Assembly (NCBI RefSeq): GCF_041224545.1
Contig: NZ_JBGFGP010000150.1
Coordinates: 62,001 to 126,000, forward strand
Reading direction: 5' to 3'
Origin: Sedimentitalea sp041224545
Lineage (GTDB): Bacteria; Pseudomonadota; Alphaproteobacteria; Rhodobacterales; Rhodobacteraceae
DNA length: 64,000 bases
The position numbers and the translations under genes were made by a program. Below, in pieces: positions 1-8,387 of the stretch (position 1 is its first letter; each line of letters opens with the position of its first letter). The notes below the pieces were generated by a model that was not told the DNA's origin, searched no databases, and saw nothing but the letters and a program-made list of their open reading frames with translations.

Positions 1-441
1 GAAGACCTCGCCGTGGCGGTTGTCGTCGGTGTCATTGTCAGCGCGCTGGCCTATGCCTGGAACAACGCGCGCCGCATTCATGCGGTGACACGGGAGTCCG
101 TTACCGAAAAGGGGGCCAAGGTTTACGAGATAAAGGGGCCGCTGTTCTTCGGATCGTCGGACGGCTTTATCGAATTGTTCACTGTCGAGGATGATCCGGA
201 AAACGTGATCATCGATTTTGCCGATAGTCGGGTGGTTGATCAGTCAGCGCTGCAGGCGATCGAGAGCATCGCCGCGAAATACGAGGCGTCCGGCAAGGCG
301 ATCAAATTGCGTCACCTGAGCCGGGACTGCCACAGGCTCCTCAACAAGGCGGGGCATCTCATTGTCGATAGCGACGATGACCCGGATTACGAACTCGCGG
401 TCGATTACTCGGTGCGTACCGGGGTGCTGGGCGGGCACTGA
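1..441 (+). CDS. SulP-family anion transporter, C-terminal part with STAS domain (5' end outside window)
   Basis: The frame is open from base 1 with no credible start, so this is the 3' end of a longer gene. The first 20 residues are hydrophobic (end of the last membrane helix, VVVGVIVSALAYAW). A cytoplasmic STAS domain follows at about residues 40-135, with the strand/helix pattern YEIKGPLFFGS, NVIIDFADSR and VVDQSALQAIESI typical of the SulP/SLC26 regulatory domain. SulP proteins are inner-membrane anion (sulfate, bicarbonate or dicarboxylate) transporters; the substrate cannot be told from this fragment. The stop is TGA at 439-441. Confidence 0.85.
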   Translation, partial: EDLAVAVVVGVIVSALAYAWNNARRIHAVTRESVTEKGAKVYEIKGPLFFGSSDGFIELFTVEDDPENVIIDFADSRVVDQSALQAIESIAAKYEASGKAIKLRHLSRDCHRLLNKAGHLIVDSDDDPDYELAVDYSVRTGVLGGH

Positions 442-543
442 TCTGACGATGCGATGGGACAGCGCCTGTTGCCACGGTTGAGCAGTCACCGTTCCTTGGG
501 AGCGGTGACTGTGATGGCCGGTTTTGCCTGCGGCCCGCCCGGT

Positions 544-1149
544 TCAGTCATCCGGTCGCACCATTTCGAAAATGTCGGTGATATGGCTGTAGTCGCGGTA
601 TCCCAGCCGTGTCAGCGGGTTGAACGCCGTGACATCGAAGCGGCCGTCGCGGATGCAATCGTCGCGCATGTGGACGCCGACAACCTCACCCAGAACAAGC
701 CGGTTCGCCTTGCCTGGCAGGTCGATGATGCGGGTCAGGCGGCATTCCAGCGATGCGGGCGCGCCCTGAACGCGGGCGCAGGCGATGGTTTCGCATTCCA
801 CGGGGGAGAGGCCGGCAGCGTCGAATTCATCCACCTCTTTCGCGGTGCCGCCGGATGTGACGTTCATGGCGTCGCGCATGGTGTATTCGACGATGTTGAC
901 ACAGAACACGCCGGTTGCCGCGATATTGGCCACGCTGTCCTTGGTGCCGTCCTGATCCGGCTTGCTCCCTGTGGATGCGAACATCACCTGCGGCGGGACA
1001 TAGGCCACCGCGTTGAAAAACGAATACGGCGCGAGATTGTTGGTTCCGTCCGGCGCGCGGCTGGAAATCCAGCCGATCGGGCGTGGCGTCACGATGGCAT
1101 TGAACGGATTGTGAGGCAGGCCGTGACCGTCTTCTGGGCGATAGAACAT
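544..1149 (-). CDS. Flavin reductase-like domain protein (DIM6/NTAB family)
   Basis: A 201-residue soluble protein with an FMN-binding split-barrel: the N-terminal FNAIVTPRPIGWISS and APYSFFNAVAYVPPQVMFAS segments are the usual flavin-contact region, followed by VFCVNIVEYTMRDAMN and a C-terminal part ending in DIFEMVRPDD. Such proteins reduce flavins or act as small flavoprotein oxygenases; the substrate is not evident. The ATG at 1149 is preferred over the in-frame TTG at 1155 because a GGAG sits seven bases upstream of it. Transcribed alone, convergent with the SulP gene and divergent from the GNAT gene at 1230. Confidence 0.85.
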   Translation of the reverse strand: MFYRPEDGHGLPHNPFNAIVTPRPIGWISSRAPDGTNNLAPYSFFNAVAYVPPQVMFASTGSKPDQDGTKDSVANIAATGVFCVNIVEYTMRDAMNVTSGGTAKEVDEFDAAGLSPVECETIACARVQGAPASLECRLTRIIDLPGKANRLVLGEVVGVHMRDDCIRDGRFDVTAFNPLTRLGYRDYSHITDIFEMVRPDD

Positions 1150-1229
1150 GAGCAAACTCCGAGTGTTTGCCCAAGACCTAGCGGCGTGTTAGGGCGATTG
1201 CCACCACATACCGCCGTTGGGATGATCGC

Positions 1230-1721
1230 GTGATTGAGCTGAGACCTGAAACCGGGCAGGATTGGTGGGAAGTCGAGGCGCTGTACGATCTCTGCTTTGC
1301 ACCCGGGCGCGAGGCACTGTCCTCCTACCGACTGCGCGATAACATTCCCCCTGTCGCTGGCCTGTCGCTGGTTGCCCGCGACGAGGAAAGAAATGTCGCC
1401 GGCGCGATCCGCTATTGGCCGGTGCGGGTCGGCGGCGCTGCGGCTCTGCTGCTGGGTCCGGTGGCAGTGCACCCGACCCATCAGGGCGAGGGGCTGGGTG
1501 GTGTCCTGATCCGCGATTCGCTGGCCGCCGCATCGGCCGATGGCTGGCATCGTGTGCTTCTGGTAGGAGACTACCCCTATTACTCTCGCTTTGGTTTCGA
1601 ACCGCTGACCGGTGTCGTCATGCCACCCCCGACCAACCCGGACCGGGTCCTGGGGCAGGCACTCCGGGACGGTGCGTGGGATGGAATCCGGGGTGACGTC
1701 ACGCGCTGGACAGAGGGCTGA
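1230..1721 (+). CDS. GNAT-family N-acetyltransferase
   Basis: A 163-residue single-domain acetyltransferase. The acetyl-CoA-binding motif A is clear: LLLGPVAVHPTHQGEGLGGVLIRDSL, with the Q-G-E-G-L-G loop at about residues 87-92, followed by the GNAT strand with the YYSRFGF motif that is typical of the YhbS/predicted-acetyltransferase subgroup. The start is GTG. The acceptor substrate is unknown. It starts 80 bases from the divergent flavin-reductase-like gene, so the two probably share a promoter region. Confidence 0.88.
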   Translation: MIELRPETGQDWWEVEALYDLCFAPGREALSSYRLRDNIPPVAGLSLVARDEERNVAGAIRYWPVRVGGAAALLLGPVAVHPTHQGEGLGGVLIRDSLAAASADGWHRVLLVGDYPYYSRFGFEPLTGVVMPPPTNPDRVLGQALRDGAWDGIRGDVTRWTEG

Positions 1722-1778
1722 CATTGAAATCCGCCGGGGAAATGCCGATCTTGTGAACACGCCCGCAGAGGAGTGAAG

Positions 1779-2537
1779 ATGGCAGATATCGAAATCGTCG
1801 AGCCCGTGGACGTTGAGGCCGAACTGGACCGGCTGGCCGAGACATACCGCGCCGCCAACGGGATTGGCGTGCGGATTCTCAATCTGTTGGGCGGCAAGGC
1901 CGAGTCGCTGCTGGATCGCCTGCCCTCTGCGGTGCGCAATAACCTCGGCGCAGCGACGCAGCGCGCGTTGACGCTGGCGATGCAGGCGGCGCAGACGTCT
2001 CGCACGGCGGTGCCCGACCAGAAAGCGTGGGTCAACACCGCGATGACAACTGCGATGGGTGCCGCGGGTGGCTTTGGCGGACTGCCCACGGCGCTCGTCG
2101 AATTGCCTGCAACCACAACGGTACTGCTGCGCGCGATTCAAGGCGTGGCAGCGGAGCACGGTTTCGACCCGTCCGCAGAGAATGTGCAATTCGACTGTAT
2201 CCGCGTCTTTGCCGCCGCCGGACCGCTCGCGTCGGATGACGGGTCCGATCTTGGCTTCTTCTCCCTGCGCCTTTCGCTGACGGGCGGTGCGATGCACAAG
2301 CTGATCGCCACGGTGGCGCCCAAGCTGGCGACGGTTCTTGGCCAGAAACTGGCGGCGCAAACCATACCGGTTCTGGGGGCGGTCGCCGGGGCGACAACCA
2401 ACTATTTCTATTCCGACTATTATCAGCAGATTGCGCATGTGCATTTCGGTCTGCGCAGGCTGGCCATCGACAGCGGCATCACCGAGGACGAGCTGGTGCG
2501 CATGCTGGACAAGCGGATGCAAGACCGCCTGTCCTGA
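1779..2537 (+). CDS. EcsC-family protein
   Basis: A 252-residue protein matching the EcsC family over most of its length: VNTAMTTAMGAAGGFGGLP and ALVELPATTTVLLRAIQGVA (about 85-125), a TIPVLGAVAGATTNYFYSDYY segment (about 205-225) and the HFGLRRLA end. EcsC was first described next to an ABC transporter in Bacillus; its biochemical role is unknown and the glycine-rich hydrophobic stretches suggest membrane association. The ATG at 1779 is chosen over the GTG six bases upstream because GAGGAG lies about six bases before it. Same direction as the preceding acetyltransferase, 57 bases apart. Confidence 0.85.
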   Translation: MADIEIVEPVDVEAELDRLAETYRAANGIGVRILNLLGGKAESLLDRLPSAVRNNLGAATQRALTLAMQAAQTSRTAVPDQKAWVNTAMTTAMGAAGGFGGLPTALVELPATTTVLLRAIQGVAAEHGFDPSAENVQFDCIRVFAAAGPLASDDGSDLGFFSLRLSLTGGAMHKLIATVAPKLATVLGQKLAAQTIPVLGAVAGATTNYFYSDYYQQIAHVHFGLRRLAIDSGITEDELVRMLDKRMQDRLS

Positions 2538-2889
2538 AGCGGCTCACGTGTCCCACGGTGCGGTGAAATTCCGGCCGTGCCGCCGACCGGGCTGCCCGCG
2601 TGCGACGCGGAGGTTCGGAACTGACGTGGCATATCTGCTGCTTTGACCGGAATCAGAACAGTCGAACCCGGTTGTCTTGTTGCCCCTTTGGTTGTGTATG
2701 GCATAACGCAAGGCAAAGTGTCGCGCAGGGCCGGAAATCGGATCGCCGGAACCGACGATCCCGAGGGCACACGCAACTGACCCAAAGGGATTTTCGCGGG
2801 GAAGTCCGAAGTCGGCCCGACTGCCAGTGTGGGCCGCAGATAAATGCGCCCTAAAATCACAAGGACCGATCCGACGAGACGAGGGGTAA
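2538..2889. other. Gene-free interval between EcsC gene and the next CDS
   Basis: No convincing coding sequence in 352 bases: the short open frames here have no recognisable protein pattern. The one notable signal is the sigma-54-like element listed at 2627-2642. Otherwise the interval looks like a long leader or promoter region for the gene at 2890. Confidence 0.5.
2627..2642 (+). promoter_or_regulatory. Sigma-54 (-24/-12) promoter-like element
   Basis: TGGCATATCTGCTGCT carries GG and GC exactly twelve positions apart as in TGGCAC-N5-TTGCW; 9 of the 11 conserved positions match. It lies about 250 bases upstream of the nearest downstream gene (2890), which weakens it. No enhancer-binding protein gene is nearby. 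Confidence 0.3.
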
Positions 2890-3570
2890 ATGGGAGAATA
2901 CGAAAAGGCGGAGTTGATCGCGATCTGCCGTGAAAAGCTGCTGCGCGATGGCTTGGCTGTTCATGTCGAGCAAGACTTTGACAGGGTACCCGAGATTATC
3001 GAGGCGATAGGCAAACCCTATCTCACTCCAAAGATGTCGCCGTTTTTCAATGATTTCACCGCCGAGAACTGCTTCTGGCTCCGGCTTGAAAAGGACGGTG
3101 AAACCGTGGCGCTTGCCGGTGCACGGCTGGATGATCTGGGCGATGGAAGCATAACGGAATACTGGCGGCGCACGATGCGCCGGCAATATGGAAACGGCGA
3201 GGTCGAGATGGTCACGCAGGTCGCATCGCCGCTCGAACGCGAACTCAAGGGGCGGCTGGCCTATTTCGGTGATCTGCATTTTTCGCGCGCGGCCGGGCGG
3301 TCGCTCAAGACGGTCCGCCGCTTTGTCCTGATCGGGCACATGATCACGGCGCTGAAGTGGAACCCGGACTGGACCTATGCCTTTCTGCGCGAGGACGACG
3401 TGCGCAGGGGGGGCGGGTATCACTATGGCTTCAACCGCTATATTCCCGATGCACAGTTCTGGGTCGATCCCCCGTCACCGCGTGAGAATACCGAGTATTG
3501 CGTCATGACCAACCGGCGGGACCTGGCCTATATGGCCCAGGCGTTCATACGATCACCGGAGCGGCTTTGA
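2890..3570 (+). CDS. Conserved hypothetical protein, possible GNAT-like fold
   Basis: A 226-residue soluble protein that I do not recognise as a named family. It has a region EMVTQVASPLERELKGRLAYFGDLHF (about 105-130) followed by VRRFVLIGHMITALKWNPDWTYAF and a tyrosine/glycine-rich stretch GGGYHYGFNRY. The alternation FWLRLEKDGETVALAGARLDDL early in the protein looks like the first strands of an acetyltransferase, but no acetyl-CoA loop is obvious, so the fold is only a suggestion. ATG preceded by GAGGGG. Its 3' end overlaps the 3' end of the convergent XRE regulator gene by 18 bases. Confidence 0.7.
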   Translation: MGEYEKAELIAICREKLLRDGLAVHVEQDFDRVPEIIEAIGKPYLTPKMSPFFNDFTAENCFWLRLEKDGETVALAGARLDDLGDGSITEYWRRTMRRQYGNGEVEMVTQVASPLERELKGRLAYFGDLHFSRAAGRSLKTVRRFVLIGHMITALKWNPDWTYAFLREDDVRRGGGYHYGFNRYIPDAQFWVDPPSPRENTEYCVMTNRRDLAYMAQAFIRSPERL

Positions 3571-4293
3571 ATAGCTGATGATCACATCGCCGTGGGTGTC
3601 CGAGGTCACCGGCAGCAGCAGCCGGAGATAGTCGAGGCGGATTTGCTCCGCATGGCCGGGGGCCAGCACGTTCAACGCCTCTTCGGTGAGGACCGGCTGG
3701 CCTTCGGCGGCGGTGCGATAGGCGCGCAACAGGCGCTTTTGCAGGTCGCTGTCGCGCACTTCGTCCAGCGCATATTGCAACGATTTCTTGTCCGCGACAC
3801 CCAGGGTGCGGGCCGAGAGGCTGTTGGACCCCATGCGCAGGACTTCGATCCGGTTCGAGCGTTCGCCCGGTGCCTTGTAGAGATCGAACCACTCAATGAT
3901 CTTGTCAAAACCGCTTAGCCGCCGGCCATATTTGAACCAGCGCAGCATCATGTCATCGACCGTTGGCTCCTGACCACGCATGGCGGCCGCTTCGCGCAGG
4001 CTTCCCGCAATCTGGTCGAAAAACTTCATCGCCTGATCGGTTATCGGACCGTCCGTGCCAAGATCGGTTACATCGAACGGCTGCGACGTGCTGCCCGCGA
4101 GATAGGCAAGCGAAACTTCCAACTCACGGGCCAGCCTGACCGAGATGTCCCAGCTTGGCGAGGCCTTGGTGCTGAGCATGGTCGAAACATAATTGGGGCT
4201 CAGGTTCAGCGCGCGTGACAATTTCGCGCGATTTCCACCGTATTTTTTTGATGTCTCGATGGCGCGGGCAACGCGCTCATGAAAGATGCTCAT
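3553..4293 (-). CDS. XRE-family helix-turn-helix transcriptional regulator
   Basis: A 246-residue protein with an N-terminal HTH of the Cro/CI type at about residues 8-65 (NRAKLSRALNLSPNYVSTMLS is the helix-turn-helix core; VRLARELEVSLAYLAG the closing helix). The remaining 180 residues are a mostly helical domain without a recognised ligand-binding signature, including LRRLSGFDKIIEWFDLYKA-like segments near the middle. Convergent 18-bp overlap with the gene at 2890; divergent from the ABC exporter genes at 4624 across a 330-base interval, so that operon and itself are the obvious candidate targets (inference). Confidence 0.88.
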   Translation of the reverse strand: MSIFHERVARAIETSKKYGGNRAKLSRALNLSPNYVSTMLSTKASPSWDISVRLARELEVSLAYLAGSTSQPFDVTDLGTDGPITDQAMKFFDQIAGSLREAAAMRGQEPTVDDMMLRWFKYGRRLSGFDKIIEWFDLYKAPGERSNRIEVLRMGSNSLSARTLGVADKKSLQYALDEVRDSDLQKRLLRAYRTAAEGQPVLTEEALNVLAPGHAEQIRLDYLRLLLPVTSDTHGDVIISYSKPLR

Positions 4294-4623
4294 CGTTAAA
4301 TCGCTCTAACCGTACTTAATATTGTTCGAAGGTATAATATCGTGTGAGGTCTGCAACTCAAAATTGCGTGCGCGGTTTGGTGGAGCGGCTGTCCCCGGGA
4401 ACAATCCCCATCGTGAGAGTGTTGCAGTCGCGGCGGTTTTACGAGCGCTTCGCCGTTTTCTGAACAGGGCGAACCGTCGCATGTCCGCCGGCGGGACAGA
4501 TAAGTTTTTCCTGCATGCGTTGCCCTGCACAGGCGCGCAAGGCGATGTGCATTCCGGCTATGGTGCCAAGCCCACCCGGCGGTTAGTGTCGTGCCGTTCA
4601 AGATGCAAGCAAGCAGGGGGACC
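4294..4623. other. Divergent intergenic region between XRE regulator and ABC exporter
   Basis: 330 bases with no supportable gene. The part next to the regulator (4300-4345) is AT-rich and holds a perfect TATAAT; the rest is GC-rich and ends in the GGGGG Shine-Dalgarno of the ABC ATPase. Open frames here lack protein-like composition. Confidence 0.5.
4333..4338 (+). promoter_or_regulatory. Candidate -10 hexamer TATAAT
   Basis: A perfect TATAAT in an AT-rich patch 40 bases from the start of the XRE gene, facing the ABC exporter. No good -35 hexamer is seen at 16-18 bases, so it would need an activator or another holoenzyme. The adjacent TTCGAA (4325-4330) could be the centre of an operator for the XRE protein. 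Confidence 0.3.
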
Positions 4624-5553
4624 ATGTCTGCAATTCTGTCCATTCGAGACCTGCACAAGACCTATGCCGGCGGGTTTCAGGCGCTCAAGGGGGTCAGTCT
4701 CGATATCGAGCAGGGCGAGATCCTCGCGTTGCTTGGCCCAAACGGGGCGGGCAAGACAACGTTGATTTCGACGGTCTGTGGGATCACGACGCCAAGCGGC
4801 GGCTCGGTGACCGTGGGCGGTTATGATATCATCACCGAGTTCCGTGGTGCGCGATCGCTGATCGGGTTGGTGCCGCAGGAGGTCAATCTGCAACCGTTCG
4901 AAACGGTCCTGAACACGGTACGATTTTCGCGTGGGTTGTTCGGCAGGCCACGCGATGATGCCCATGTTGAAAAGGTCCTGCGCACCCTGAGTCTCTGGGA
5001 CAAGAAGGACAATCAGATAACCACGCTGTCCGGCGGTATGAAACGACGTGTCCTGATCGCCAAGGCGCTGAGTCACGAACCGCGTGTGCTGTTCCTGGAT
5101 GAACCGACCGCCGGCGTGGATGTGGATTTGCGCAAGGATATGTGGGACACCGTTGCCGATCTCAAGGCGGACGGGGTCACGATCATCCTGACCACGCATT
5201 ACATCGAAGAAGCCGAGGCCATTGCCGATCGGGTGGGTGTCATCACGCGCGGCGAACTGTTGCTGGTCGAGGAAAAGAGGGCGCTGATGGCGCGGATGGG
5301 CCGCAAGCAGCTTGAGGTGCAGTTGAATGAAAGGCTGGACAGCATTCCCGCCGGGCTTGCGCATCTTGATCTGGAACTGGCCGAGACCGGGGATGCGCTG
5401 GTTTACAGCTACGACATTCACGCGCCACGCACCGGCATCACCGGTTTGCTCAACGGGATCGCCGAGGCGGGGCTGACCCTGCGCGACCTGCAGACACGGC
5501 AAAGCAGCCTTGAAGAGATTTTCGTGGACCTGGTCAAGGGAGACGCATCATGA
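4624..5553 (+). CDS. ABC transporter ATP-binding protein (YadG-like)
   Basis: A 309-residue nucleotide-binding subunit. Walker A GPNGAGKTT at about 38-46, Q-loop at VPQEV, signature LSGGMKRRV at about 137-145, Walker B VLFLDEPTAGVD and switch histidine in TTHYIEEAE. The C-terminal ~90 residues are an accessory domain typical of ABC-2 exporter ATPases. It pairs with the permease that overlaps it by 4 bases. Length and partner size resemble E. coli YadG/YadH; the substrate is unknown. ATG at 4624 preferred over the upstream in-frame ATG because it follows a GGGGG Shine-Dalgarno. Confidence 0.92.
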   Translation: MSAILSIRDLHKTYAGGFQALKGVSLDIEQGEILALLGPNGAGKTTLISTVCGITTPSGGSVTVGGYDIITEFRGARSLIGLVPQEVNLQPFETVLNTVRFSRGLFGRPRDDAHVEKVLRTLSLWDKKDNQITTLSGGMKRRVLIAKALSHEPRVLFLDEPTAGVDVDLRKDMWDTVADLKADGVTIILTTHYIEEAEAIADRVGVITRGELLLVEEKRALMARMGRKQLEVQLNERLDSIPAGLAHLDLELAETGDALVYSYDIHAPRTGITGLLNGIAEAGLTLRDLQTRQSSLEEIFVDLVKGDAS

Positions 5554-6311
5554 ACCTGTCGGCCGTCGGGGCGATCTACCGATTTGAGATGATGCGTTTC
5601 TTTCGCACGCTGATGCAGAGCTTCCTGTCACCGGTGCTCTCCACGTCGCTTTATTTCGTGGTGTTCGGTGCCGCCATCGGCAGCCGCATCGAGGAGGTCG
5701 AAGGCGTCAGCTATGGTGCGTTCATCGTGCCGGGGCTGGTGATGCTGTCGGTTATCACCCAGGCTATCTCGAACGCCGCCTTTGGTATCTATTTCCCCAA
5801 ATTCACCGGCACCATCTATGAATTGCTCTCGGCGCCGGTCAATTTTCTTGAGATCGTGATGGGGTTCGTCGGTGCGGCGGCGACCAAGGCCTTGTTCATC
5901 GGGGTGGTGATCCTGTTGACGGCGTCGTTCTTTGTCGACCTCTCGATCCAGCATCCGGTGGCGATGGTGCTGTTCCTGCTGCTGACCTGCCTCAGCTTTG
6001 CATTGCTGGGATTCATCGTGGGGATCTGGGCGGGAAACTTCGAGCAATTGCAGCTGGTGCCGCTGCTGATCGTGACGCCGCTGATTTTTCTCGGCGGATC
6101 ATTCTATTCGATTTCGATGTTGCCGCCGGTCTGGCAGACGATCACGCTGTTCAATCCGGTGGTTTACCTGATCTCGGGCTTCCGCTGGTCGTTCTTCGGA
6201 ACCGCCGATGTTCCTGTGGCGCTGAGCCTGCTGGCAATTGCCGGGTTCACGCTGTTGTGCCTGGGGCTGATCTGGTGGATCTTCAAGACCGGCTGGCGCA
6301 TCAGGAGCTAG
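5550..6311 (+). CDS. ABC-2 type transporter permease (YadH-like)
   Basis: A 253-residue integral membrane protein with six predicted helices (about 22-45, 58-80, 105-130, 140-163, 170-190, 225-247) and the ABC-2 signature region PLLIVTPLIFLGGSFYS followed by LPPVWQTITLFNPVVYLISGFR. Begins in the ATGA overlap of the ATPase gene, so the two are translationally coupled and form one exporter. Nothing in the sequence identifies the cargo. Confidence 0.92.
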   Translation: MNLSAVGAIYRFEMMRFFRTLMQSFLSPVLSTSLYFVVFGAAIGSRIEEVEGVSYGAFIVPGLVMLSVITQAISNAAFGIYFPKFTGTIYELLSAPVNFLEIVMGFVGAAATKALFIGVVILLTASFFVDLSIQHPVAMVLFLLLTCLSFALLGFIVGIWAGNFEQLQLVPLLIVTPLIFLGGSFYSISMLPPVWQTITLFNPVVYLISGFRWSFFGTADVPVALSLLAIAGFTLLCLGLIWWIFKTGWRIRS

Positions 6312-6446
6312 CCGCTCAACCCAGGCGGTTGTGATGCCGGAATGACGTGGCATAATTGCCCGGCGTTGCGTGATTTGGGGGGTGTCACCGGTTTCTGTTC
6401 GGGTCGGCATCTTGTTTGTCGGCGGGTGGCGTTCTACATCGGCTGC

Positions 6447-7244
6447 ATGAACCTTCGCATCCCCTTTCTGAAAAAGCCGCCCCTCGTCTCGGTTGTCCGT
6501 TTGCACGGGGCGATCGGCATGGCCGGGCGCCGGTCGCTCAATGATCATGCGCTGGCGCCGGTCCTGGAGAGGGCGTTTCGCCGTGGCAAACCCGACATGG
6601 TGGCGCTCGAGATCAACTCGCCCGGCGGCTCGCCGGTGCAATCATCGCTGATCGGTGCGCGCATCCGGCAGCTTTCGGAGGAAACCAAGGTGCCCGTCGT
6701 GGCCTTTGTCGAGGATGTTGCTGCATCCGGCGGCTATTGGCTGGCGGCGGCAGCAGATGAAATCTGGGCGGACGAAAGCTCGGTCGTGGGGTCGATCGGT
6801 GTGATCTCGGCGGGTTTCGGCGCGCAGGTCTTCCTCGCCCGGCAGGGCATCGAGCGGCGCGTCTATACCGCCGGAAAGTCCAAGTCGATGCTTGACCCGT
6901 TCCGCGCGGAAAACGAGGAAGACGTCGCGCGTTTGCAGGTTATCCTTGGTGACATCCACGACAATTTCATCGCCCATGTCAAAGCGCGGCGGGGTCAGAA
7001 GCTCGACACCACCAAAGAGCTTTTCACGGGTGAAATCTGGTTGGCGCGCCGCGCTACCGATCTCGGCCTGATCGATGGCATCGGCCATCTCAAGCCCAAG
7101 ATGAAGGCCCGCTTTGGCGACAAGGTCAAATTCCGCCGACACCAAATGCGGCGGCCTTTCCTTGCCCGTTTCGGGGCGCAGGTGGTGGATGACGCGGTTG
7201 CCGGCATCGAGGAGCGCGCCGCCTTTGCGCGTTTTGGTCTTTGA
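6447..7244 (+). CDS. S49-family (SppA/SohB-like) peptidase
   Basis: A 265-residue single-domain S49 serine peptidase. LEINSPGGSPVQSS forms the oxyanion region, ASGGYWLA (about 99-106) holds the likely nucleophilic serine and the lysine in TAGKSKSMLDPFR is the candidate general base, followed by FTGEIWLARRATDLGLIDGIG typical of the family. Members degrade signal peptides or membrane protein fragments. There is no obvious N-terminal membrane anchor. The ATG at 6447 (MNLRIPFLKK) is preferred over an upstream in-frame ATG at 6342, whose 35-residue extension has no family character. Confidence 0.88.
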   Translation: MNLRIPFLKKPPLVSVVRLHGAIGMAGRRSLNDHALAPVLERAFRRGKPDMVALEINSPGGSPVQSSLIGARIRQLSEETKVPVVAFVEDVAASGGYWLAAAADEIWADESSVVGSIGVISAGFGAQVFLARQGIERRVYTAGKSKSMLDPFRAENEEDVARLQVILGDIHDNFIAHVKARRGQKLDTTKELFTGEIWLARRATDLGLIDGIGHLKPKMKARFGDKVKFRRHQMRRPFLARFGAQVVDDAVAGIEERAAFARFGL

Positions 7245-7245
7245 T

Positions 7246-7416
7246 TTGATCCTCAAGATCGTTTTCCTTTTTCTGATTGGGATGGGGGTTCTTGCCATGT
7301 TCGGCAAGCTGCGCCTGCCCGGTGCCGGGCGTATCGCTTCGGCAAAATGCCCTTCGTGCGGGCGATACCGCATCGGCAAGGGACCCTGTAATTGCAAATC
7401 GGGAGAGCGCCGATGA
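7246..7416 (+). CDS. Small membrane-anchored zinc-ribbon protein (56 aa)
   Basis: A 56-residue protein starting at a TTG two bases after the stop of the S49 peptidase: a hydrophobic helix ILKIVFLFLIGMGVLAMF, the segment GKLRLPG, then CPSCGRYRIGKGPCNC, whose four cysteines in two CxxC-like pairs suggest zinc binding. Its stop overlaps the start of the antiporter gene (ATGA). Similar short proteins occur in Rhodobacteraceae; function unknown. The TTG start is inferred; an ATG further in would remove the membrane helix. Confidence 0.65.
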   Translation: MILKIVFLFLIGMGVLAMFGKLRLPGAGRIASAKCPSCGRYRIGKGPCNCKSGERR

Positions 7417-8360
7417 CCCTGTGGCTTCTGTCAATTCTGGGTCTGGTCATCCTGCTGCTGGCAGGGGATGCGCTGGTGCGAGGCGCAGTCAATCTCAGCC
7501 TGAGATTGGGCGTTCCGGCGCTGATCGTCAGCCTGACGATCGTTGCCTTCGGAACCTCGGCACCCGAACTGCTGATCGCGATCAGCGCGGTCAGGGACAA
7601 TGCGCCGGGTATCGCGCTTGGCAACGTGGTCGGATCGAATACGGCCAATATCCTGTTGGTGCTTGGTATTCCGGCGCTTATCACGACCTTGCACACGAGC
7701 GAATGCGACAGCCGGAAGAACTATGTTCTGATGATCCTGGCGTCGGTGCTCTTTATCGGTCTCGCTTTCCTTGGAACCTTTACCATTGGTACGGGTCTGA
7801 TCCTGCTGGCGATGCTGGGTGTCGTGCTGATGGACATGATGCGCGACGCCCGCGCGCATCGCGTCAACGGCGCATCCGATGAACTCGAGGAAATCGACGA
7901 GGCCGATCCCGACATGCCGTATTGGCGGGTTGGCCTTTACCTTGTCCTCGGTCTTGTCGGATTGCCGTTGGGGGCGCACCTGCTGGTCACCAACGCGTCG
8001 CTGATCGCGCAGGCCTATGGGGTCAGCGATACGGTCATCGGTCTGACCCTTGTGGCTGTGGGAACGTCCCTGCCGGAACTGGCGACCACCGTGATGGCGG
8101 CGCTGCGGCGTCAGGCGGATGTGGCGCTTGGCAACGTGATCGGGTCGAACATGTTCAACCTCCTGGGCATTGTCGGCATCGCCACATTCTTCGGGGATAT
8201 CAAGGTTGCTCCCGAATTTCTGAATTTCGATCTCTGGGTCATGCTGGGTGCGTCACTTCTGATGTTCCCCTTCGTATTCTTCAAGGTGAACATCACGCGT
8301 CTCTGGGGCATCGTGTTGACCGCGCTGTATGCCGTGTATGTCTTTGCCATCCTGAACTGA
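7413..8360 (+). CDS. yrbG: Calcium/sodium antiporter, CaCA family (YrbG-like)
   Basis: A 315-residue membrane protein with the two inverted alpha repeats of the cation/Ca2+ exchanger family: VAFGTSAPELLIAI...GNVVGSNTANILLVLG near residue 45-90 and VAVGTSLPELATTV...GNVIGSNMFNLLGIVG near 212-255. The acidic residues in both GTS-PEL motifs, which coordinate the ions, are present. An acidic loop (DELEEIDEADPD) lies between the repeats. The start overlaps the preceding small gene by 4 bases. Also reported as a K+-dependent exchanger in relatives; exact ion coupling is not visible. Confidence 0.92.
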   Translation: MTLWLLSILGLVILLLAGDALVRGAVNLSLRLGVPALIVSLTIVAFGTSAPELLIAISAVRDNAPGIALGNVVGSNTANILLVLGIPALITTLHTSECDSRKNYVLMILASVLFIGLAFLGTFTIGTGLILLAMLGVVLMDMMRDARAHRVNGASDELEEIDEADPDMPYWRVGLYLVLGLVGLPLGAHLLVTNASLIAQAYGVSDTVIGLTLVAVGTSLPELATTVMAALRRQADVALGNVIGSNMFNLLGIVGIATFFGDIKVAPEFLNFDLWVMLGASLLMFPFVFFKVNITRLWGIVLTALYAVYVFAILN

Positions 8361-8387
8361 CACCCTTTTTCACGCGAGAGGACACCA

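Noticed and set aside
1089..2522. 477-codon minus-strand frame opposite the GNAT and EcsC genes
   Set aside because: Composition of a shadow frame; both sense genes have clear family motifs.
4322..4765. 147-codon frame across the XRE/ABC intergenic region
   Set aside because: Overlaps the ABC ATPase start out of frame and has no protein-like pattern.
6342..6360. Second TGACGTGGCATA sequence, resembling the 2627 element
   Set aside because: The GC at the -12 position is missing, so it does not fit a sigma-54 promoter; the shared 12-mer may be chance.
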